A stretch of 10,280 nt of DNA from Acidimicrobiaceae bacterium (GTDB lineage: Bacteria; Actinomycetota; Acidimicrobiia; Acidimicrobiales; Bog-793), in contig DAHUZG010000324.1 in NCBI GenBank assembly GCA_027306715.1, positions 1 to 10,280 on the forward strand, in the 5' to 3' direction. Positions 5,581 to 10,280 of this stretch are shown here, one piece after another (position 1 is the first letter of the stretch; each line of letters opens with the position of its first letter). A program made the position numbers and the translations under genes. The notes under the pieces were generated by a model. It saw nothing but the letters and a program-made list of their open reading frames with translations, had not been told where the DNA came from and ran no database searches.

Positions 5581-6501
5581 GTGCTCGACCCCGCCATCGC
5601 CGAGGCGGCCCGGGTCGGCGCCGACATCGTGCTCGCCAACGACCCCGACGCCGATCGCCTCGCCGTCGCCGTCCCGGCCGGCGACGGGACGGCGCGCTGG
5701 CGGGTGCTGAGCGGAGACGAGCTCGGCGCCATCCTCGGCGACCACCTCCTCGCCCGCGCGGGAGCCACAGCCCGGACGGCAGGCGACGGGACGCCGGCGC
5801 CGGTGGTGGCCACCTCGATCGTCTCCTCGACGCTTCTCGCCAAGCTCGCCGAGGCATCCGGCGCTCGCTTCGTCGAGACGCTGACCGGCTTCAAGTGGAT
5901 CGCCCGTGCCGCCGACGGCATGCCGGGAGCTCGCCTGCTCTTCGGCTACGAGGAGGCGCTCGGATACGCCGTCAGCGATGCCGTGCGTGACAAGGATGGC
6001 ATCTCCGCCGGCCTGCTCGCCGCCGAGCTGGCCGCGGCGGGCCTCGCCGCCGGCCGGCCGCTCACGGCGCGCCTCGACGAGCTCGAGCAGCGCTTCGGCG
6101 TGCACCTCACCTCGCAGTGGTCACTGCGGCTCGACGGCGAGGCGGCCGCGGCGCAACTGGCGGCGACGCTCGGGCGCTGGCAGTCGACGCCACCCCGAGC
6201 CCTGGCGGGCATGCCGGTCGCCGAAGCGATCGACCTCGAGCGCGGTCTCGGCGCGCTGCCGCCGGCGCCAGGCGTGCTGCTCCGCTTCGGCGGCTGGGTC
6301 GCCCACGGCAACGGCGACAGGGCGCTCCGGGCTCGCGTCATCGTGCGCCCGAGCGGCACCGAGCCGAAGCTGAAGGTTTATCTCGAGGTCGTCGTACCGC
6401 CGGGGGCCGTGGCCGGAGCAGGGCTGGCGGCGGCCCGGGCGGCGGCGTCGCGTCAGATGTCGCGGCTGCGCGTCGCGGTGGCGGAGGCGTTGACGCCCTG
6501 A
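5581..6501 (+). CDS. C-terminal fragment of the mutase (metal, sugar, phosphate domains)
   Basis: Starting at the GTG with the good upstream Shine-Dalgarno-like site, this 306-residue frame begins VLDPAIAEAARVGADIVLANDPDADR. It carries the metal-binding DPDADR, the sugar-specificity GYEEALGY and the C-terminal phosphate-binding RPSGTEPK. It lacks the catalytic serine, so it could act only together with the N-terminal piece. Residues 288-318 of the full frame would be missing from both pieces, which makes a functional split enzyme uncertain. The 3' end overlaps the convergent threonine aldolase gene by 49 bases. Confidence 0.65.
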   Translation: MLDPAIAEAARVGADIVLANDPDADRLAVAVPAGDGTARWRVLSGDELGAILGDHLLARAGATARTAGDGTPAPVVATSIVSSTLLAKLAEASGARFVETLTGFKWIARAADGMPGARLLFGYEEALGYAVSDAVRDKDGISAGLLAAELAAAGLAAGRPLTARLDELEQRFGVHLTSQWSLRLDGEAAAAQLAATLGRWQSTPPRALAGMPVAEAIDLERGLGALPPAPGVLLRFGGWVAHGNGDRALRARVIVRPSGTEPKLKVYLEVVVPPGAVAGAGLAAARAAASRQMSRLRVAVAEALTP

Positions 6502-7574
6502 GCGGGCGGCTCCTCGGCGAGCAGCCGGCGGATCACCTCGGCGGCGTAGGCCATCGACTCGTCGGTGAGGTCGAGGTGGGTGACAAAACGCAGCACCGTC
6601 GGGGTCAGCGCGCCGACGAGCACCCCGCGCTCGGCGAGCTCGTGGGCGAAGACGTTCGCCTGGCTCACCTCGAGCAGCACCATGTTCGTCGGTGTCGGCC
6701 GGTTGATCACCCGTCCCGGCGCCATCTCGGCGAGCGCCTCGGCAAGCTCGTGGGCGCGGCGGTGGTCCTCTGAGAGCCGCTCGAGATGGTGGTCGAGGGC
6801 GTAGATACCCGCGGCCGCGAGCACGCCGACCTGCCGCATCGCCCCGCCGAGCTGGCGGCGCATCGCCCGTGCCCGGACCTCGTTCTCGGCGGTGGTGACG
6901 ACGAGCGAGCCGACGGGAGCCCCGAGTCCCTTCGAGAGGCAGACCGACAGCGTGGCGAACCGGCTCCCGTACTCCGACAAGGGCGTGCCAGTCGCTGCCG
7001 CCGCATTCCAGATCCTGGCCCCGTCGCAGTGCAGCGGCACGCCGAGCGGGCCCGTGACGGCGGCGACGGCATCGATCTCGGCGAGGGTCCAGGCGCGGCC
7101 GCCGGAGTGGACGTGAGTGTTCTCGATCGCCACGGCCGCGGTGGCGACCATGGCGTAGTTGTCCCCGCTCGAATTCGGACCGGGAGGGTCGACGCGCAGC
7201 CGGGGAGCCAGCGCCGCGGGGTCGAACACTCCCCCCGAGCCGGGGATCGTCCGCGTCTGCACGCCGCCCAGGGCCGCCAGCCCCGCCATCTCGTAGGTGA
7301 CGACGTGCGCCTCCTCCTCGGCGAGCACCTCGGTCCCCGGCGCGGCGAGCAGGCGGAGGGCGATGTTGTTCCCCATCGTCCCGGTCGGCACGAAGACCGC
7401 AGACTCGTGCCCGAACAGCTCGGCGACCTGGGCCTCGAGGGCGTTGACGGTCGGGTCCTCCCCGTAGTGATCGTCCCCGACCACAGCAGCGGCCATCGCC
7501 GCCCGCATTCCCTCCGTCGGCCGGGTGACAGTGTCGGATCGCAGGTCGACCGGCTCGTCAAGGCTCGCAGGCAC
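6453..7574 (-). CDS. ltaE: Low-specificity L-threonine aldolase
   Basis: The 373-residue protein is a fold-type I PLP enzyme of the threonine aldolase family, cleaving L-threonine or allo-threonine to glycine and acetaldehyde. Diagnostic segments are VDLRSDTVTRPTEGMRAAM at the N-terminus, GDDHYGEDPTVNALE, FVPTGTMGNN, EEAHVVTYE (His90 stacks on the cofactor), HCDGARIWNAA (Asp184) and SVCLSKGLGAPVGS with Lys215 as the Schiff-base lysine. Length is slightly above the usual 340-360 owing to a short C-terminal tail. The GTG at 7574 has no Shine-Dalgarno, but TAGGTT ends six bases before it, so translation may be leaderless. It converges on the mutase with a 49-base overlap and lies downstream of the diguanylate cyclase. 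No tight functional tie to nucleoside salvage is evident. Confidence 0.9.
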   Translation of the reverse strand: MPASLDEPVDLRSDTVTRPTEGMRAAMAAAVVGDDHYGEDPTVNALEAQVAELFGHESAVFVPTGTMGNNIALRLLAAPGTEVLAEEEAHVVTYEMAGLAALGGVQTRTIPGSGGVFDPAALAPRLRVDPPGPNSSGDNYAMVATAAVAIENTHVHSGGRAWTLAEIDAVAAVTGPLGVPLHCDGARIWNAAAATGTPLSEYGSRFATLSVCLSKGLGAPVGSLVVTTAENEVRARAMRRQLGGAMRQVGVLAAAGIYALDHHLERLSEDHRRAHELAEALAEMAPGRVINRPTPTNMVLLEVSQANVFAHELAERGVLVGALTPTVLRFVTHLDLTDESMAYAAEVIRRLLAEEPPAQGVNASATATRSRDI

Positions 7575-7580
7575 CCGGCC

Positions 7581-7586
7581 AACCTA
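7581..7586 (-). promoter_or_regulatory. -10-like element placed for leaderless start of the aldolase
   Basis: On the minus strand TAGGTT is followed by six bases and then the GTG at 7574. This is the TANNNT spacing seen for leaderless transcripts in actinobacteria. No -35 is recognisable. Confidence 0.35.
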
Positions 7587-7601
7587 GCCCGGCACCCGCA
7601 G

Positions 7602-7634
7602 CCGGCCCCGAGGGGGAGCCACCGGCGGGGCCGG
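7602..7634 (-). terminator. GC-rich stem-loop after the diguanylate cyclase gene
   Basis: CCGGCCCCG (7602-7610) and CGGGGCCGG (7626-7634) form a perfect nine-base-pair stem around a 15-base loop, nine bases past the cyclase stop on the minus strand. There is no T-tract, as is common for actinobacterial hairpin terminators. It would separate the cyclase transcript from the aldolase. Confidence 0.4.
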
Positions 7635-7643
7635 TAGGGCGGC

Positions 7644-8606
7644 TCAGGCGCGCTGCTTGGCGACCTTGCGGGCGTACATCTCGGCGTCAGCGAGCCGGAT
7701 CAGCTCGTCGAGCCCGGTCCCCGCGCCCTCGTCCGCCCCCGCCGCGCCGGCGCTCAGCCCGACGTGGAGCCCGGGCGCGACCGCTGCCAGCTCGGTGGCG
7801 AACCGCTGCTGCAGGTCGCCGAGGATGGCGTCGCAGGCCTGCTTGCTGCAGTCGCAGAGCAGCAGCCCGAACTCGTCGCCGCCAAGCCGCCCGACGACGT
7901 CAGAGGCGCGGGTGCCCGCCCGCAGCGCGTGGGCGACGGCGACCAGGGCGTGGTCGCCGACGCCGTGGCCGTGCTCGTCGTTGACCCCCTTCAGGCCGTC
8001 CACGTCGAGGTAGGCGACGGCCACCGAGGTGCCCCGTCGCGCGGCACCTTCGAGGACGCTCCGCCCGATGGCGACGAAGCCGCGGCGGTTGTAGACCCCT
8101 GTCACCTCGTCGAGACAGGCGCGGTAGTGCATCTCGATCTCGCGCTCGACCACCGCCGCCAGGTCCTCGAGGGTCGCTGCGTCCTCGTCGGAGAACTTCC
8201 GGGACGTCGAGTCCACCACGCAGAACACGCCGACGGGGAGCCCTTCCGGCGAGCGGATCGGGCGGGCGGCATAGAAGACGACGCTGCCCGAGCTGACGAG
8301 CGGGTTGTCGTGGAAGCGCTCGTCGACGCGGGCGTCGACGACGACGAGGAGCTCGTCGGCGGCGACCGCGTGGGCCGAGAACGAGATGTCGCGGTCGGTG
8401 CCCTCGGAGTCGGCGCCGACGCGGGACTTGAACCACTGGCGGTCCTCGTCGAGCAGGCTGACGAAGGCGACGGGAACCTCGAACAGGCGGCGGGCGATAC
8501 GGGTGATGCGAGCGAAGGACTCGTCCGCCTCGGTGTCGAGCAGGGCGAGCCGCCTGAGCGCTGCCAGCCGGCGGTCCTCGTCGGGCGGGAGGGGTGGCCG
8601 AATCAA
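7644..8606 (-). CDS. GAF-GGDEF diguanylate cyclase
   Basis: The 320-residue cytoplasmic protein joins an N-terminal GAF sensor (about residues 28-157, with SLLDEDRQWFKSRVG and a RDISFSAHAVAADELLVVVDA segment typical of signalling GAFs) to a C-terminal GGDEF domain (about 160-320). The catalytic GGDEF at 242-246 is intact, Asp201 is placed for metal binding, and RASD (233-236) five residues before GGDEF fits the RxxD product-inhibition site. It should therefore make c-di-GMP from two GTP and be feedback-inhibited. No membrane segment is seen. The start is uncertain: TTG at 8606 gives MIRPPLPPDEDRRLAALRRL, the usual beginning for this architecture, while an in-frame GTG at 8672 would add 22 residues. 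The longer open frame upstream is antisense-free but overlaps adenosine deaminase in another frame and is not real. The gene follows adenosine deaminase by about 100 bases. Confidence 0.88.
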   Translation of the reverse strand: MIRPPLPPDEDRRLAALRRLALLDTEADESFARITRIARRLFEVPVAFVSLLDEDRQWFKSRVGADSEGTDRDISFSAHAVAADELLVVVDARVDERFHDNPLVSSGSVVFYAARPIRSPEGLPVGVFCVVDSTSRKFSDEDAATLEDLAAVVEREIEMHYRACLDEVTGVYNRRGFVAIGRSVLEGAARRGTSVAVAYLDVDGLKGVNDEHGHGVGDHALVAVAHALRAGTRASDVVGRLGGDEFGLLLCDCSKQACDAILGDLQQRFATELAAVAPGLHVGLSAGAAGADEGAGTGLDELIRLADAEMYARKVAKQRA

Positions 8607-8707
8607 CTCGTGACCTGCGCAATCACAGAGTTCCCTACGGCACCCGGAGGGCGACGATATAGCCGCCTCCACCCGCTCGTGGCCTTGGGCGGCCCCTCCG
8701 GGAGTGC

Positions 8708-9802
8708 TCACTCGACCGCTAGCTCGGCGTAGCCGCCCTTGATCGAGCCGTTGATCAGCGCCAGCCGCTCGTCGAAGGGGTAGAAGGCGCTCTTGATGGC
8801 GTTGATCGTGAGCCAACGCAGCTCCTGCCAGCCCCATCCGAACGCCCGGGCACAGCGATGGAGCTCCTCGGACAGCGTCACACCGCTCATCAGGCGATTG
8901 TCGGTGTTGACCGTCACCCGGAAGCGCAACGAGGCGAGCAGCCCGATCGGGTGGTGCTCCAGGTCGGCAACGACTCCGGTATGGACGTTGGAGGTGGGAC
9001 ACAGCTCGAGCGGCACGCGGCGGTCGCGCACGTAGCTCGCCAGCCGGCCGAGCCGCGCCTCGCCGGCGTCGTCGAGCGCGATGTCGTCGACGATGCGCAC
9101 TCCGTGCCCGAGGCGCTCGGCGTTGCACCACTGCAGCGCCTCCCAGATCGACGGCAGGCCGAAGGCCTCACCGGCGTGCAAGGTGGCGTGGAAGCTCTCG
9201 CGCTGCACGAGCTGGAAGGCGTCGAGATGGCGGGTCGGCGGATATCCGGCCTCGGCTCCGGCGACGTCGAAGCCGGCGACGCCGTCGTCGCGGTAGCGCA
9301 CGGCCAGCTCGGCGATCTCGAGCGAGCGCGCCGCCGTGCGCATCGCCGTGAGCAGCGCCCTCACGACGACCGGTCGCCCGACGGCAGAGGCGTCGGACAT
9401 CCCCCGGGAGAAGCCGGCGAGCACCGCGGTCACGACGCCGTCGAGATCGAGCCCGCCCAGCAGGTGCAGCTCCGGAGCGAAGCGGACCTCGGCGTAGACG
9501 ACGCCGTCGGCGGCGAGGTCCTCGACGCACTCGTAGGCCACCCGCTCGAGCGCCTCGGCAGAGTGCATCACGCCGACCGTGTGCGCAAAGCCCTCGAGGT
9601 AGCGGACGAGGTCTCTGCGGGGGGTGTCCGAGACGAACCAGCGGGCGAGCTCGCCGGGGTCGGTCGTCGGGAGGTCGCGGTAACCGTGCTCAGCGGCGAG
9701 CTCGACGACTGTCTCTGCCCGCAGGCCGCCGTCGAGGTGATCGTGGAGCAGCACCTTCGGCGCCCGGCGCACCTCTTCGAGGCTGGGGCTTGCTCGCGGC
9801 AC
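8708..9802 (-). CDS. add: Adenosine deaminase
   Basis: The 364-residue protein hydrolyses adenosine or deoxyadenosine to inosine or deoxyinosine and ammonia, feeding purine nucleoside phosphorylase. Zinc and catalytic residues are present in order: His20-Asp-His22 (LLHDHLDGG), His209 and Glu212 (HAGEAFG), His233 (LGHGVRI), and Asp301 (TVNTDNRLMS). CPTSNVHTG (268-276) is the conserved substrate-side loop. Actinobacterial adenosine deaminases usually have the NTDNRLMS form seen here. The GTG at 9802 gives the customary short N-terminus before RRAPKVLLHDHLDGGL; the frame extends further only into the upstream gene. There is no Shine-Dalgarno, but TACGCT ends six bases before the GTG, suggesting a leaderless start. 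It follows the pyrimidine-nucleoside phosphorylase by 47 bases, as in the mycobacterial deoA-add pair. Confidence 0.93.
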   Translation of the reverse strand: MPRASPSLEEVRRAPKVLLHDHLDGGLRAETVVELAAEHGYRDLPTTDPGELARWFVSDTPRRDLVRYLEGFAHTVGVMHSAEALERVAYECVEDLAADGVVYAEVRFAPELHLLGGLDLDGVVTAVLAGFSRGMSDASAVGRPVVVRALLTAMRTAARSLEIAELAVRYRDDGVAGFDVAGAEAGYPPTRHLDAFQLVQRESFHATLHAGEAFGLPSIWEALQWCNAERLGHGVRIVDDIALDDAGEARLGRLASYVRDRRVPLELCPTSNVHTGVVADLEHHPIGLLASLRFRVTVNTDNRLMSGVTLSEELHRCARAFGWGWQELRWLTINAIKSAFYPFDERLALINGSIKGGYAELAVE

Positions 9803-9808
9803 CGGACG

Positions 9809-9814
9809 AGCGTA
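9809..9814 (-). promoter_or_regulatory. -10-like element placed for leaderless start of add
   Basis: TACGCT on the minus strand, six bases, then the GTG at 9802. This is the same TANNNT-N6-GTG arrangement as upstream of the threonine aldolase. No -35 hexamer is clear. Confidence 0.3.
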
Positions 9815-9849
9815 CCGCCGCGGCGCCCGGGGGTTCCTGCGGCATCGGC

Positions 9850-10280
9850 TCAGACGATCCGCTCGATGACGAGCGCCGCGGCCGGCACGGGGCCGTCGCC
9901 GATCTCGATCGCCCCCTCGAGCGCGGCCAGGGCGTGGTCGAGTCGCGACGCCTCGTCGAGGTGCAGCTCGAGCAGCGGCTCGCCGGCTCGCACCTCCTCC
10001 CCGGGCTTGGCGAGACAGACGATTCCCGCAGTCGGGCTGACGGGATCCTCCTTGCGAGCCCGGCCTGCGCCGAGGCGCCACGCGGCGACACCCACGGGGC
10101 GGGCGTCGAGGCGGGTGAGGACGCCGCTGCGGTCGGCGTCGAGGGTGACGACCTGGCGCGCCCGGGCGAGCGGGGCAGAGGGGTCACCGTGCTGGGCGGC
10201 CACCATTGCGTCGAAACAGGCCCGGGCGGAGCCATCGGCAAGCGCAGCAGCGGGATCGGCGTCGAGCCGCGCCAGCGCCA
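9850..10280 (-). CDS. deoA: Thymidine/pyrimidine-nucleoside phosphorylase, C-terminal part
   Basis: The frame is open from the right window edge to a TGA at 9850-9852, giving the last 142 residues. It begins ALARLDADPAAALADGSARA and runs through CFDAMVAAQHGDP, the conserved end of the catalytic domain, into the PYNP C-terminal domain (GVLTRLDARPVGVAAWRLGAGRARKEDPVSPTAGIVCLAKPGEEV). The full enzyme splits thymidine or other pyrimidine nucleosides with phosphate to base and (deoxy)ribose-1-phosphate. An internal ATG at 10206 is not the true start, because family-like sequence continues upstream of it. Together with add it makes the minus-strand half of a nucleoside-salvage cluster. Confidence 0.88.
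   Translation of the reverse strand, partial: ALARLDADPAAALADGSARACFDAMVAAQHGDPSAPLARARQVVTLDADRSGVLTRLDARPVGVAAWRLGAGRARKEDPVSPTAGIVCLAKPGEEVRAGEPLLELHLDEASRLDHALAALEGAIEIGDGPVPAAALVIERIV

Larger units (their letters stand above)
4627..6501 (+). pseudogene. pmmB: Phosphohexomutase/phosphopentomutase interrupted by one in-frame TAG
   Basis: Reading through codon 287 gives a 624-position alpha-D-phosphohexomutase of normal layout: FGTAGLR near the N-terminus, active-site phosphoserine Ser163 in TASHNP, metal loop Asp339-Pro-Asp341-Ala-Asp343-Arg344, sugar loop GYEEALGY (440-447) and phosphate loop RPSGTEPK (574-581). The only lesion is TAG at 5485-5487, between LPALLE and AGFEPPHLV. There is no frameshift, and the following 31 codons before the next in-frame GTG are still family-like. 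The fragment types suggest the PGM2/phosphopentomutase branch, which would convert ribose-1-phosphate from the overlapping phosphorylase to ribose-5-phosphate. A fresh nonsense mutation (GAG to TAG is the simplest), a sequencing error, readthrough, or two separately translated halves are all possible. The symbol follows Rv3308 of M. tuberculosis by gene order. Confidence 0.8.

Noticed and set aside
4593..5990. 465-codon plus-strand frame bridging the mutase TAG
   Set aside because: It is a +1/+2 shadow dominated by arginine, with no family motif. The mutase motifs lie in the other frame on both sides of the TAG.
8607..8707. CRP-like site (TGTGA...TCAC) upstream of the cyclase
   Set aside because: The half-sites are nine bases apart rather than six and flanks do not match, so it is not a convincing CRP site.
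8607..9131. Extended N-terminus of the diguanylate cyclase frame
   Set aside because: It overlaps adenosine deaminase in another frame and is Arg/Ala-rich. GAF-GGDEF proteins normally begin at the PLPPDEDRRLAALRRL segment.
9803..10081. Extended N-terminus of the adenosine deaminase frame
   Set aside because: It is a frame shadow of the pyrimidine-nucleoside phosphorylase. The family start is right before RRAPKVLLHDHLDGGL.
1..10280. tRNA, rRNA, CRISPR array, insertion sequence or phage genes
   Set aside because: No cloverleaf, spaced repeats, transposase or phage-like protein was found in either strand.

Overview
The window looks like chromosomal DNA from a high-GC actinobacterium. Base composition is strongly G/C-biased, codons end mostly in G or C, many starts are GTG (one probably TTG), and genes are closely packed. 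I cannot name the lineage. No RNA gene, insertion sequence, prophage or CRISPR array is visible.

Left part (1-2310): the minus strand carries the signal-peptide end of a secreted protein that runs off the left edge, preceded by a phytanoyl-CoA-dioxygenase-family (Fe(II)/2-oxoglutarate) oxygenase. Divergent from the oxygenase is a LacI-family repressor. The short gap between them holds a good minus-strand promoter overlapped by a LacI-type AANCGNTT operator core, so the repressor probably controls the oxygenase and itself.

Middle (2311-6501): three overlapping plus-strand genes encode a class III aminotransferase (AGXT2/beta-amino-acid type), a trimeric-type purine nucleoside phosphorylase with an unusual ~70-residue N-terminal extension, and a phosphohexomutase/phosphopentomutase. 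The mutase reading frame is broken by one in-frame TAG at codon 287. Everything downstream of the TAG stays in frame with all active-site motifs intact.

Right part (6453-10280), all minus strand: a low-specificity threonine aldolase whose 3' end overlaps the mutase, a GAF-GGDEF diguanylate cyclase, adenosine deaminase, and the C-terminal part of a thymidine/pyrimidine-nucleoside phosphorylase that enters from the right edge.

Purine nucleoside phosphorylase, mutase, adenosine deaminase and pyrimidine-nucleoside phosphorylase form one nucleoside-salvage route: deamination of adenosine, phosphorolysis to base plus (deoxy)ribose-1-phosphate, then conversion to the 5-phosphate. The same convergent layout (deoD-pmmB facing add-deoA) is known from Mycobacterium tuberculosis (Rv3307-Rv3308 and Rv3313c-Rv3314c). 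Here the aminotransferase, aldolase and cyclase lie within or beside that neighbourhood. The observations most worth a second look are the interrupted mutase with its possible internal restart, the G-rich hexanucleotide repeat inside it, the extended phosphorylase, the divergent operator/promoter, and two GTG starts that look leaderless.
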